Origin: Burkholderia sp. BCC0322
GTDB lineage: Bacteria > Pseudomonadota > Gammaproteobacteria > Burkholderiales > Burkholderiaceae
Direction: 5' to 3'
Assembly: GCF_902833045.1 (NCBI RefSeq)
Contig: NZ_CADFDU010000012.1
Coordinates: 62,001 to 126,000 of the forward strand
DNA: 64,000 nucleotides
Positions 39,489-48,096 of the stretch are shown one piece after another; within the stretch, counting starts at the first letter, position 1; every line of letters starts with the position of its first letter. A program made the position numbers and the translations under genes. Under the pieces are notes generated by a model. The model was not told the DNA's origin. It saw only the letters and a program-made list of their open reading frames with translations, and made no database searches.

Positions 39489-39904
39489 GGCGGCGTCTCC
39501 CTGAAGGCGCGGGCTCCGGCCGCACCCCATTAAGGATTAGTGTAGTCCTCCGCAGCGGGCTGCCAAGGGCGTTCACTACCGAGATGCGTCGCCGCAACGG
39601 GCGTGCCTGCGACGCGCTGTAACCCGCGTTGCGTTGCGGTGGTGCATGCCGTCGCAGCGTAACGTTTGCGCGTGTCGTGCCGGGTCACCCGCATGGCGGG
39701 TATGTCGGCGGGCAGGCCCGAACGGCCGGGCGGGCGATGCACCGGTTTCGTGCGGGGCGGCGCCACGACAATTGGGATCGGAACCCGACCGTAAAATTGT
39801 GTCCGCCGCGCGATGCTGCTGCGGGTTTCCGTGATAGCCGCGCGTGTCGGCCACGGGTACGATCGCCGGATGTGCCGCGTATGTCCGCTTTTGCCGGGAG
39901 TCCC
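39489..39904. other. Intergenic region between the PBP and MAPEG genes
   Basis: No gene supported. Frames crossing this stretch are shadows or 5' extensions of the MAPEG frame. Confidence 0.45.
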
Positions 39905-40297
39905 ATGCCGATCCATCCCGTCGCGCTTGCTTGTACGGCCATCCTTGGGCTGCTGCTGTTCGGGCTCGGGCTCGTCGTCTCCGTCACACGCTTCCGGTGC
40001 ACCACCGGTTGCGGATGTGCGCCCGATCCGGCGAACGGGTTGCACAAGATCGTGCGCGCGCACGGCAACACGGCCGAATACGCGCCGTTTCTCGCGGTGC
40101 TGTTTCTCTACTTCGGCACACACGATCCATCGCGCGCGATCCTGGCACTGATCGTCGCGGCGACCGCGTGCCGTTGCCTGCTCGTGATCGGCTTGCTCGC
40201 GTGGCCGACGATGGCCAACCCGAATCCCGTGCGTTTCGTCGGCGCGCTCGGCACGTATCTGTGCGGTGCTGCGCTGTGTATCGCGTTGTTCGTCTGA
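39905..40297 (+). CDS. MAPEG-family membrane protein
   Basis: A 130-residue protein with four hydrophobic helices. The motif RAHGNTAEYAPFLAVLFLY (residues about 49-67) is the MAPEG signature (RAHxNxxEYxP), shared with microsomal glutathione transferases and the YecN-like bacterial proteins. Function in bacteria is uncertain. The ATG at 39905 follows GGGAG. Confidence 0.85.
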   Translation: MPIHPVALACTAILGLLLFGLGLVVSVTRFRCTTGCGCAPDPANGLHKIVRAHGNTAEYAPFLAVLFLYFGTHDPSRAILALIVAATACRCLLVIGLLAWPTMANPNPVRFVGALGTYLCGAALCIALFV

Positions 40298-40322
40298 ACG
40301 GCGGCTCGCGTCGCCATACGGC

Positions 40323-40577
40323 ATGGGTCCTGATCCGGTGGAGCGGCTGCGGCGGGCGGTGATATGCTCGCGGGACGCCCGCGAACTCGCCTATCTCGGC
40401 GCACCGGTGTTCTGCGCCGCCTGCAAGTCGCCGGGCGTGATCGTGTCCGACGGCGGCGAGCGGACGATGACCGTGATGGGCAAGGTCGTCGCGCTCGAAC
40501 ACGACTTGTGCCAGTGCCTGTGCACGCCGCAGCCGAAACTGATCGCGTCGCAGGCCACCGGGACCATCACCGGATGA
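40323..40577 (+). CDS. Orphan PAAR-motif protein
   Basis: An 84-residue protein whose body, ELAYLGAPVFCAACKSPGV...MMGK-like (TVMGKVVALEHDLCQC) and PKLIASQ, matches the Cys-rich PAAR proteins common in Burkholderia, which cap the VgrG spike of type VI secretion systems. The N-terminal strand region is shorter than usual, so either the start is elsewhere (a GTG at 40266 is in frame) or the first repeat has decayed. No vgrG or effector gene is adjacent. Confidence 0.65.
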   Translation: MGPDPVERLRRAVICSRDARELAYLGAPVFCAACKSPGVIVSDGGERTMTVMGKVVALEHDLCQCLCTPQPKLIASQATGTITG

Positions 40578-40628
40578 AACCCGCCGCGCGGAGGCGGTTG
40601 CCATCCGCGCGGCATCGACACCCGGCCG

Positions 40629-40940
40629 TCAGACGCTGCCCTCGGTTTCGATCACGAGGATGCGTGCTTCCCCGAGCGGATGCGCGACGTGCTCGGCACC
40701 GGCCGACGCGTGGAACACGTCACCCGTTTCGAGCATCGTCGCGTGCTCGGCGCCTGCTTCGCGATAGCGCATCTCGACGCGACCGTCGAGCACCGCGAAC
40801 ACTTCCTCGCCGTCGTTCACGTGCCACCGATACGGCTGGTCGGTCCAGTGCAGGCGGACCGTGATGCCGTTCAGGTTCGCGATGTCGAGCGCGCCCCACG
40901 CGCGGTCCGCGGTGAACGCGGCGCTGCGAATGATGTTCAT
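40629..40940 (-). CDS. Small cupin-domain protein
   Basis: A 103-residue single-domain cupin. The beta-barrel motifs are YRWHVNDGEEVFAVLDGRVEM and GDVFHASAGAEHVAHP; two histidines and a glutamate could bind a metal. Such proteins are often enzymes of small-molecule metabolism or sensors, and no specific role is evident. It is immediately downstream of the DJ-1-type gene (67 bases) in the same direction. Confidence 0.82.
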   Translation of the reverse strand: MNIIRSAAFTADRAWGALDIANLNGITVRLHWTDQPYRWHVNDGEEVFAVLDGRVEMRYREAGAEHATMLETGDVFHASAGAEHVAHPLGEARILVIETEGSV

Positions 40941-41007
40941 CGATGTGTTCTCCGGCGCGGATGCGCGTCGTCTGCCAGTCTTCCAGTCGATTTTCCGGTG
41001 TCCGCAT

Positions 41008-41691
41008 TCAATGCGACATCGCGCGCAGCGCCTGCTCGATCGTCGCTTTGCGCTTCGCGAAGCCGGCCGCCGAACGTTCGGTGACGCGCTCCACGATCGC
41101 TGCCGGTGCCGTGTCCGGCGAACCGGCGTCGAACGGCGGGGCGGGTGCGTATTCGAGCTGCAGCTGGATCGCCTGCGCTGCTTCTTCGCCCGCCAGCTCC
41201 GCGGCGATCGTCAATGCGAAATCGATACCGGCCGTGACGCCGCCGCCCGTGATCAGGTTGCCGTCGCGCACCACGCGCTCGCGCACCGGCACCGCGCCGA
41301 GCGGTTCGAGCAGCGAGTGGAACGCCCAGTGCGTCGTCGCGCGCCGCCCGCGCAACAGGCCGGCAACGCCCAGCAGCAGCGCACCCGTGCAGACCGACGT
41401 CACGTAGCGCGCGGCGGCCGCGCGCTGCTGCACGAACGCGATCGTTTCGGCATCGAGCAGCAGCTCGTTGACCCCGATCCCGCCCGGAATGCAGATCACG
41501 TCGAGCGGCGGGCAGTCGTCGAACGTGCAGGTCGGCGCGAGTGCGAGCCCGCTGCTCGATGCGACGGTGTCGCGCGACTTCCAGACCAGATGAACGGTTG
41601 CGTCGGGCAGCGAAGCGAGCACGTCGTGCGGGCCGGTGAGATCGAGTTGCTGGACGCCCGGAAACACGAGAAAGCCGATATGCACGGTCAT
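41008..41691 (-). CDS. DJ-1/PfpI-family protein similar to isonitrile hydratase
   Basis: A 227-residue protein of the length and pattern of Pseudomonas isonitrile hydratase InhA: FLVFPGVQQLDLTGPHDVL, ICIPGGIGVNELL and the nucleophile elbow SVCTGALLLG with the conserved cysteine (about residue 101). GGGVTAGIDFALT completes the family set. Activity on isonitriles is inferred from similarity only. It is divergent from the AraC-type gene at 41809, which shares the same DJ-1 domain. Confidence 0.82.
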   Translation of the reverse strand: MTVHIGFLVFPGVQQLDLTGPHDVLASLPDATVHLVWKSRDTVASSSGLALAPTCTFDDCPPLDVICIPGGIGVNELLLDAETIAFVQQRAAAARYVTSVCTGALLLGVAGLLRGRRATTHWAFHSLLEPLGAVPVRERVVRDGNLITGGGVTAGIDFALTIAAELAGEEAAQAIQLQLEYAPAPPFDAGSPDTAPAAIVERVTERSAAGFAKRKATIEQALRAMSH

Positions 41692-41808
41692 GCGAAGACT
41701 CCTATTGGAAGGGGAACGGGCCGTAGCCGGTACGGGATGGACAGATCGATTCTAGGCGCGTAGTGTTTGGCGAAATTGCCATATCGCCCACGTTTTCAGC
41801 CAATCGCC

Positions 41809-42780
41809 ATGCCTGCCGCGCCGCGTTCGATCCTGGTCCTCGCGTTCCCTCGTACACAGCTGCTCGACGTGTCGGGGCCGCTGCAGGTGTTTGCGTCCGT
41901 CAACGAGCTGGCGCTGGAGCGCGGCCAGCCGGAGCCGTATGCGCCGCGCGTCATCGCGGCCGAGGCGGGGCCCGTCGAGACGTCGTCGGGCCTGGTCGTG
42001 ATGGCGCAATCGCTGCGCTCGGCTCCGCGCCATCCCGACACGCTGATCGTCGCCGGCGGCAAGGGCGTGCATGCGGCATCCAGGGATGCGCGGCTGGTGC
42101 GCTGGGTGCGGCAGCAGGCGGCGCGCACACGGCGCGTGGCATCGGTCTGCACGGGCGCGTTCCTGCTCGCCGAGGCTGGCCTGCTCGACGGACGGCGTGC
42201 GGTCACGCACTGGGCGCGCTGCGATGAATTTGCGGCGCGCTATCCGAACGTGCGGGTCGAATCCGATCCGATCTTCATCCGCGAAGGCGCGTTGTGGACC
42301 TCGGCCGGCGTGACGGCCGGCATCGATCTCGCGCTCGCGCTGGTCGAGGAGGATCTCGGGCGGGCGACCGCCCTCGACGTCGCGCGCGAACTCGTCGTGT
42401 TCCTGAAGCGCCCGGGCGGGCAGGCGCAGTTCAGCACGATGCTGTCGATGCAGCGCACCGACGACCGGTTCGGCGAACTGCACGCATGGATGGCCGAGCA
42501 CCTGACGGCCGACCTGTCGGTGCCCGCGCTGGCCGAGCGCGTGCGCATGAGCGAGCGCAGCTTCGTGCGCCACTACCGAGCCGGAACCGGCCGCACGCCC
42601 GCGCGCGCGGTCGAGCAGATCCGCGTCGAGGCCGCGCAGCGCCTGCTCGGCGAAACGGCATGGCCCGTCAAGCGGATCGCCGCGCGCTGCGGCTTCGGCT
42701 CGGAGGAGACGCTGCGGCGCTGTTTCGTGCGCGTGCTGGGCGTGTCGCCGCAGGGGTATCGCGAGCGATTCGTGCGGTAA
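41809..42780 (+). CDS. GlxA-type transcriptional regulator (DJ-1 domain plus AraC HTH)
   Basis: A 323-residue regulator. The N-terminal DJ-1/PfpI-like sensor (LVLAFPRTQLLDVSGPLQVF, SVCTGAFLLAEAGLLDG) is followed by two C-terminal AraC helix-turn-helix motifs (LSVPALAERVRMSERSFVRHYRAGTG and WPVKRIAARCGFGSEETLRRCFVRVLGVSPQGYR). It probably controls the divergent DJ-1/cupin pair. ATG 41809 is chosen over a TTG at 41767. TGGCGA and TCGCCA around 41768-41809 form an inverted repeat near the start. Confidence 0.9.
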   Translation: MPAAPRSILVLAFPRTQLLDVSGPLQVFASVNELALERGQPEPYAPRVIAAEAGPVETSSGLVVMAQSLRSAPRHPDTLIVAGGKGVHAASRDARLVRWVRQQAARTRRVASVCTGAFLLAEAGLLDGRRAVTHWARCDEFAARYPNVRVESDPIFIREGALWTSAGVTAGIDLALALVEEDLGRATALDVARELVVFLKRPGGQAQFSTMLSMQRTDDRFGELHAWMAEHLTADLSVPALAERVRMSERSFVRHYRAGTGRTPARAVEQIRVEAAQRLLGETAWPVKRIAARCGFGSEETLRRCFVRVLGVSPQGYRERFVR

Positions 42781-42959
42781 CGCACGGCGTGCAGCCGTGA
42801 TCGGGCCGGAACGATGGCCGTGTGGGACTGAACGGAAATCGATCGCTTTCCAGTCCGAAACGCCAAAATTATTCGGGATCGGATAACAATGGGTGGGGGC
42901 TTGTGCCGTGTCCGTCGCGCGCTCTATTCTGTCCCGTTGGCGATTCGAAGGGGGGCAGC

Positions 42960-43934
42960 ATGGACCGAATCCAGGCAATGGAAGTTTTTACCCGCGTGGT
43001 CGACGCGAACAGCTTCACGCGCGCGGCCGACACGCTCGCGATGCCGCGCGCGTCGGTGACGACCATCATCCAGAACCTCGAGGCGCTGCTCGGCGTGCGC
43101 CTGATGCACCGCACGACGCGCAGGCTGTCGCTGACGCCGGAAGGCGCGGCGTACTACGAGCATTGCATGAAGATCATCTCGGAGATCGCGGAGGCCGACG
43201 CAAGTTTCCAGACCGGCAACCGCAAGCCGAGCGGCGTGCTGCGCGTCCACATGCCGAGTTCGCTCGGGCGGCGCGTCGTGCTGCCGTCGCTGTCGATTTT
43301 CCGGCAGCGCTACCCGGACATCACGCTCGAACTGGGGCTCTCCGATCGTTACGTGGATCCGATCGAGGAAGGCATCGACTGCATGATCCGGGTCGGGCCG
43401 CTCGAGGATTCGTCGATGGTCGCGCGGCGGATCGGGATGCTCAAGCGCGTGACCTGCGCGTCGCCCGATTACCTCGCGCGTCACGGCGAGCCGCACGAGA
43501 TTGCCGATCTCGCCGAACATCATGCGGTGAATTTTCGATCGAGCCACGGCGCGCGGCCGATTCCGTGGGTGTTCATGATCGACGGCAAGCCGTTCGAGGT
43601 GCGGATGAACGGGGGCGTCACGGTCAACGATTCGGATGCCTACGTGACGTGTGGGCTCGAAGGGTTCGGGATGATCCAGCCGACGCTGTTCATGGTGCTG
43701 CCGAACCTGCTCGACGGCTCGCTGGTCGAGGTGCTGCCGGACTGCAATCCGAAGCCGAAGCCGATTTCCATCGTCTATCCGCACAACCGGCATCTGTCGC
43801 AGAAGGTACGCGTGTTCGCCGACTGGATCGCGGAGGTGTTCGAGTCGACGCCGTCGCTGGAAGGTGGGGAGAACTGGCGCGGGCGGGTGGAGGCGCAGGC
43901 GGCGAAGCTGCAGAGAGGGGCTGTAGCGGCGTGA
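42960..43934 (+). CDS. LysR-family transcriptional regulator
   Basis: A 324-residue LTTR of the CrgA/AaeR-like group (MDRIQAMEVFTRVVDANSFTRAADTLAMPRASVTTIIQNLEALLGVRLMHRTTRR is the winged helix). The effector domain has LPSLSIFRQRYPDITLELG and CGLEGFGMIQPTLFM. The ATG at 42960 follows AAGGGGGG. No divergent target gene lies next to it, so the regulon is unknown. Confidence 0.92.
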   Translation: MDRIQAMEVFTRVVDANSFTRAADTLAMPRASVTTIIQNLEALLGVRLMHRTTRRLSLTPEGAAYYEHCMKIISEIAEADASFQTGNRKPSGVLRVHMPSSLGRRVVLPSLSIFRQRYPDITLELGLSDRYVDPIEEGIDCMIRVGPLEDSSMVARRIGMLKRVTCASPDYLARHGEPHEIADLAEHHAVNFRSSHGARPIPWVFMIDGKPFEVRMNGGVTVNDSDAYVTCGLEGFGMIQPTLFMVLPNLLDGSLVEVLPDCNPKPKPISIVYPHNRHLSQKVRVFADWIAEVFESTPSLEGGENWRGRVEAQAAKLQRGAVAA

Positions 43935-44019
43935 AGTGCCGGGGCGCGGCCGGGGGCGCCGTGGCGCCGGCCCCCGCAGTTTTGGCGTCCAGGAGAAGCG
44001 GAGCGTCGATGCCGCGGCT

Positions 44020-46212
44020 TCAATTGTGGGATTGATCCGGAGCAGCGCCTCGCGTCGCACGATCGCGCAGCGCGGCGGGCAATTTCCACAGCATCAGTTC
44101 ACGCGTGCCGATTGCCCACAGCGCCGAACCGTCCCACGAAAAGGCCAGCGCCTTGATCTCGCTGTCTTTGGGTAGCGACGATGCGTCTAGCTGCACTGGC
44201 GTGCGGCCCTGTGCGACGTCCCAGAGTGTCACGCGATGCTTCCAGCCGCCTGTGCGGTAGGTCGTGCCCATCGCAAGGAAGCGTCCGTTCGCCGAACGGG
44301 CGGCAGCCTTGAGGTCGTTGGCAGTGCCCAGCAGGGCCGACAGCACGTGCCCGCTCTTGAGATCCACTACGTGCATGCCGACGAAGCGCGCCCGTTTCGT
44401 GCCGGTGTACTTCATGGCAGGAGGCATGCTGCCGTCGTCGTCGAGCAGCAGCACAAAGCCTGTCGCGATCCATTGACCCTGCGGTGAGCCGAGCGGCTTG
44501 GGCACCCATTGCGCGATGCCGGCGGCGCTGACGGAATCCGGTGTGCCGAAGCGCTGGGGTAGGGCAATCGTACGCATCGCTCGGCCGGTGCGGGCGTCCA
44601 GCTCGGCGAGCCCTTGCGAGTCCTCCGTCCAGTAGCTTCCGGAAGGCCGCCAGCGTACAGGCCAGATCAGCGCATTGCTGCCGTTGCTGATCTCGTCCAT
44701 CAGCGACTGGCGTACCGACGACAGCGTGGTGACGAACGGCCATGGATTGTCGGTGCCCGGCGGCGCTGACGCCGGGCGCTGTACGGTCAGAAACTGGGAG
44801 CCGACCGGATTCGCGTCCTTCTTGCTATCCCGGAGGTCATGCCAGAAATTGGCCGGCAGATCGTCGTCGAGAATCCAGTACATATCGCTCATCTGATGAT
44901 CTCGCCAATCGGTCTCGCTCGGCCAGACGACTTCATGACGATCGACCTTGCGGCTCGCGATGTCATATCGGTACAGGCACGGCTTGCTCTTGGTGTCCGG
45001 CTGGCCGTCGAACCAGACGGCGCTGCCGTCGCCGTTGATCATCATCCGTCGGGGGCCATCCTGGCCGTGCCAGACTTCGTCCGCCTGCAACTCGCCGTTG
45101 ACCGCGTGCAGCCGCCACACATACTCGTTCCAGCCGCCGTTGTCGGCGACCTGGGCGCTAAATAGCAGGCTGCCATCCGGCAGGCCGAGGATGTCGTGCG
45201 GGTACAGCAACGTGCGTTGGGACGGATCTGTCACGAACTTGTCCCAGCGGATGATCGAGGGCTTGATTACGGGGGCGCTCTGGTCCGGCACAACCAGCTT
45301 GATCGCGGGCGGCGGCATCGACGGTGTCGACGGTAACTGCCATGCAGCGGGCGACGTGGCGATTTCCAGCTTGGCCGGCAGTGCGGACAACGCGTCGGTC
45401 AATGCCGTGAACACGTCGCCCGGGACGACGGAGATGCCGGTCCTGCTGGATTGGGTCCGGTTGCCGCTGAACACGTCCAGGTCCTGAAGTGTCAGTGCTT
45501 TCCACAGGCTGTAGTCGGGGTTGGGCCGGGAGTCGATGCGACCGAACTGAACGACCGTGGCCGGATGCCCGAATATGGCGCTGGCGTCCTGCACCCGGAC
45601 GAACAGCGCACTCCGGTACTGACCGGTGATGCCATCGCTGTGGTCTTGGCGGGCCTCCCAGAAGGAATAGGTGGTCTGCAACGCTGGCAGGTTGGAACCT
45701 AGGAACAGCCGGTCGACGCGTGCCCGTGCCTGATCCATGCGCCAGTCCAGTTCCTGTCGGGTGATCGCGCCTTGTTGTAGCGCTTGCTGCAGTTTCGGCA
45801 GCGTAGAGTGGTCGGCGATGGCCGCGCGCAGGTCCGGCCGGTGCGACAACAGCACATGGCTCCAGGGGGCCGGCAAATTCTGCAACGGCCAGCTATTGGC
45901 ACTGGCTTCTACCGGGCTCGTCCGTTGCAGCACGCGCTGCACCAGCGGCTGCACCTGATCGTAGGAGGCGGAGGCCAGCAGGAACACGGCTTCCGCATAA
46001 GCTTGCCGGTTCTTGCCGTTGTCCCAGATCAGGACCTGTTCGCCTCGGCGGGCGGCGACTTCGTAATCGTCGTCGTGCCCGGTATCGTGCAACTGCTCGA
46101 ATCTCCAATGCAGGCCGTCGACGGTGGTGTCGGGCAGAGGGTCGGCCTGGCTCGTGAGCGGGAGTGCCAGGCCGATCAGACACAGCAGGAAGCATGCGAG
46201 GCGTTTTTTCAT
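44020..46212 (-). CDS. Exported beta-propeller-like protein of unknown function
   Basis: A 730-residue protein with a cleavable signal peptide (KKRLACFLLCLIGLALPLTSQA). The C-terminal half has WD/propeller-like blades, for example LLGLPDGSLLFSAQVAD-type repeats, RVTLWDVAQGRTPVQL and ALAFSWDGSALWAIG, with repeated DG turns. The N-terminal 300 residues have no family I recognise. Codon use is less GC-rich than the flanking core genes, suggesting acquisition separate from the island that follows. Confidence 0.72.
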   Translation of the reverse strand: MKKRLACFLLCLIGLALPLTSQADPLPDTTVDGLHWRFEQLHDTGHDDDYEVAARRGEQVLIWDNGKNRQAYAEAVFLLASASYDQVQPLVQRVLQRTSPVEASANSWPLQNLPAPWSHVLLSHRPDLRAAIADHSTLPKLQQALQQGAITRQELDWRMDQARARVDRLFLGSNLPALQTTYSFWEARQDHSDGITGQYRSALFVRVQDASAIFGHPATVVQFGRIDSRPNPDYSLWKALTLQDLDVFSGNRTQSSRTGISVVPGDVFTALTDALSALPAKLEIATSPAAWQLPSTPSMPPPAIKLVVPDQSAPVIKPSIIRWDKFVTDPSQRTLLYPHDILGLPDGSLLFSAQVADNGGWNEYVWRLHAVNGELQADEVWHGQDGPRRMMINGDGSAVWFDGQPDTKSKPCLYRYDIASRKVDRHEVVWPSETDWRDHQMSDMYWILDDDLPANFWHDLRDSKKDANPVGSQFLTVQRPASAPPGTDNPWPFVTTLSSVRQSLMDEISNGSNALIWPVRWRPSGSYWTEDSQGLAELDARTGRAMRTIALPQRFGTPDSVSAAGIAQWVPKPLGSPQGQWIATGFVLLLDDDGSMPPAMKYTGTKRARFVGMHVVDLKSGHVLSALLGTANDLKAAARSANGRFLAMGTTYRTGGWKHRVTLWDVAQGRTPVQLDASSLPKDSEIKALAFSWDGSALWAIGTRELMLWKLPAALRDRATRGAAPDQSHN

Positions 46213-46735
46213 CGACGTTATGCCCGGATGCAGCGGAAATTTGGACGTACCGATTCTAAGCGCGGCTTGGCGCTCATGCTGCGGTGTGCCGGGCGTCGTT
46301 GCATGGGGTATCAACTTTTGCGCCGTTCGGTATCACTGCATACAGGCATCGGCGCGTGGATCGACTTTTTACGGAGGGATGCCGGCATCGGTTGCGTATC
46401 CCCTCGGATCTCGAAATCAATGGCTCGATCATTGTTGCCACGAAAGCGTGGGCCGGTACCTTAGCGCTGAACTGAAAGCGCGTGTCACCGGATGGCTGCT
46501 GTGTTCAACCGTTCTTGCTGGCGCAGGTCATGTGCAGACACTGGTGTCGGGACGCGTGACGAGCCCGAAAGAAAGAACCGCGGCCATTCAACGCGACCGC
46601 TCGCGTTGGCGAACTCAAGTCGCGGATCGATTTCAACCGGAAGTGTGCGATGGCCGATTGATCGTCGCATTCGACCAGGGAGGTCCAAACGGTCAATGCG
46701 ATGTGACGGTATGTGTTTTCCGGGTGGGGCAAATG
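46213..46735. other. Gene-poor region left of the island junction
   Basis: No frame here has convincing coding properties or a recognisable product. The base composition is intermediate. Confidence 0.4.
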
Positions 46736-46768
46736 AAAAAGCCGCTGTTCCTTTCGAAACAGCGGCTC
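46736..46768 (-). terminator. Rho-independent terminator of a former tRNA transcript
   Basis: AGCCGCTGTT and AACAGCGGCT form a perfect 10-bp stem followed on the minus strand by TTTTTC. It lies 8 bases beyond the tRNA-like CCA end at 46776, the usual position for a tRNA gene terminator. Confidence 0.75.
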
Positions 46769-46775
46769 TCGCATT

Positions 46776-46797
46776 TGGTGGCGAATCAGGGACTCCG
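46776..46797 (-). repeat. tRNA 3'-end remnant, candidate att site at the island's left edge
   Basis: On the minus strand the sequence reads GAGTCCCTGATTCGCCACCA, which fits the end of a T-loop, the 3' T-stem, a 7-base acceptor strand (ATTCGCC), a discriminator A and an encoded CCA. The bases upstream do not fold into the rest of a tRNA, while a normal terminator follows. This is the pattern left when an integrase inserts an element into the 3' half of a tRNA gene. The tRNA identity cannot be read from 20 bases. Confidence 0.55.
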
Positions 46798-46841
46798 ACC
46801 GCATCGGCCGCAAACCCTTGTGCTACCGTGACTCCGCCAGG

Positions 46842-46877
46842 CTGTAGCAGCAGTATCGGGGCAGCTCACTGTAGCAG
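46842..46877. repeat. Direct repeat CTGTAGCAG near the island junction
   Basis: CTGTAGCAG occurs at 46842-46850 and 46869-46877, about 60-100 bases inside the presumed att site. The position is that of arm-type integrase or excisionase sites; this reading is inference. Confidence 0.35.
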
Positions 46878-47273
46878 TCAAGTCTCCCTGCGGCGAACGG
46901 CGAAGGCCGTTGCCCATAACTTGCATCAGTATCCGGATGACCGCTAGGCTTTCGTACGATACATGGCCGATAAAGGGGCACCATGCTAATGAGACGAGTC
47001 CCAGAACTGCGCGGAGCCGCTGAGACACCGACATCGTTATGGAAGTTGTGACCCTATTATGTGGCGCAATATCTTGTGTCGCACCATGTTGTGGGTGGCA
47101 TATAATGTGTATTTCGCGCTGAAATGACTGCCGTGAACGGTTCGCTGGCAGAACGCTTAGAACCCGAATCTTGGTGTGAGTCACACGGCGTGGTGTGATA
47201 TTTCAGATTTGCGGCGCCAACTTCCATTCCGCGAGTCGTGTCACGGGATGCAGGCTCGCTAAAGGGGTTGCCG
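46878..47273. promoter_or_regulatory. Leader and promoter region of the HipA-like module
   Basis: No gene seen. TATAAT at 47101-47106 is a good -10 candidate with a weak -35. GTGTGA and TCACAC form a perfect inverted repeat (47174-47186) around a single G, with a second GGTGTGA at 47192, a possible operator between the promoter and the ATG at 47274. Confidence 0.4.
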
Positions 47274-48089
47274 ATGTCGGGTCAGAACTGCCCTTTCGAG
47301 GAAGGGCGCCTTAATCGTGCACCAATTTTCCCGGTATCTGGCGTTGCCAATCCGGTTGTTCAAGCGCGTATTCACGTACCAGTTCGCATCGGCACGGTCG
47401 ATGCGTATGTCAAGCTGTTGAGGCCGAAGGCGTTCGCCGCCGAGTCCGTCTGCGCTTGGCTAGCCATTCGCGTAGGTTTGCCAATCCCTACACCTTTTTG
47501 GGTAACGGTTCATCGGCGCCTGCTGCAGAATCTATGGCCCTTTGGAAGTACGGAGGCGCACTTGTGCTTCGGGTCCGAAGCTGTACCGTCTGCGATGGCG
47601 CTCAGACTAGACGCGCAGTCGGGTGACGTGCTTGCGCGCCATGGCCTGCATCTCACAATGCTCGGACAAATCGCCCTGTTCGACGAGTTGGTCGGCAATG
47701 ACGACAGGCACGACGGGAACTTGCTGTTGACGTACGATGGGTCTGTTTTCCTTATTGACCATGAGCGTGCTATCGGCGGCACAGGCTTGGGTCTATTCTC
47801 GACCGACCCGCCGCTCGGACCCAATCGACTGCTCGAGCGCGTGCGCAAACTTCCGGCGAGTGACCGCATGGCGCTCGCCAAGCCTCTGCGCGAGTTTTGC
47901 GCAAATTGTGAAAGGGCGGTTTGGGCCGCTCCGTTTGAAGCGTTGGTCGAGGACGCGTCGATGCGGGCACTCGTTCAAGACTATTTGATGCGCCGAGCTG
48001 AGAGACTGCGAGACACACTGGAAGCCGTCCTCGGCATCCCGGACCTCTCAGGATTGCGCGAGTCCTCGCGCCCATCATCCGTGCTGTAA
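47274..48089 (+). CDS. HipA-like kinase-fold protein
   Basis: A 271-residue protein lacking the HipA N-terminal subdomain. The kinase core is recognisable: LKLLRPK-like (YVKLLRPKAFAAESVCAWLA, probable ATP-binding Lys), the catalytic loop LVGNDDRHDGNLLL (D..N pattern) and the metal motif FLIDHERA. This is the HipA_2-like minimal family rather than classical HipA with HipB. No HipB-type antitoxin is beside it. The ATG at 47274 follows AAAGGGG. A partner gene starts 7 bases after the stop, so the two are probably translated together. Toxin or defence function is inference. Confidence 0.72.
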   Translation: MSGQNCPFEEGRLNRAPIFPVSGVANPVVQARIHVPVRIGTVDAYVKLLRPKAFAAESVCAWLAIRVGLPIPTPFWVTVHRRLLQNLWPFGSTEAHLCFGSEAVPSAMALRLDAQSGDVLARHGLHLTMLGQIALFDELVGNDDRHDGNLLLTYDGSVFLIDHERAIGGTGLGLFSTDPPLGPNRLLERVRKLPASDRMALAKPLREFCANCERAVWAAPFEALVEDASMRALVQDYLMRRAERLRDTLEAVLGIPDLSGLRESSRPSSVL

Positions 48090-48096
48090 TTCGGAT

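Noticed and set aside
36396-39533. 1045-codon open frame antisense to the large PBP gene
   Set aside because: It mirrors the real gene in high-GC DNA; composition (Arg/Glu/His/Val-rich, no domains) is that of an antisense shadow.
46776-46840. Complete tRNA on the minus strand
   Set aside because: The acceptor ends can pair loosely, but no D-arm, anticodon arm or T-arm can be drawn; only the 3' end is tRNA-like.
46786-47184. 132-codon minus-strand frame at the island edge
   Set aside because: It runs through the tRNA remnant, has no ribosome-binding site and shows no domain.
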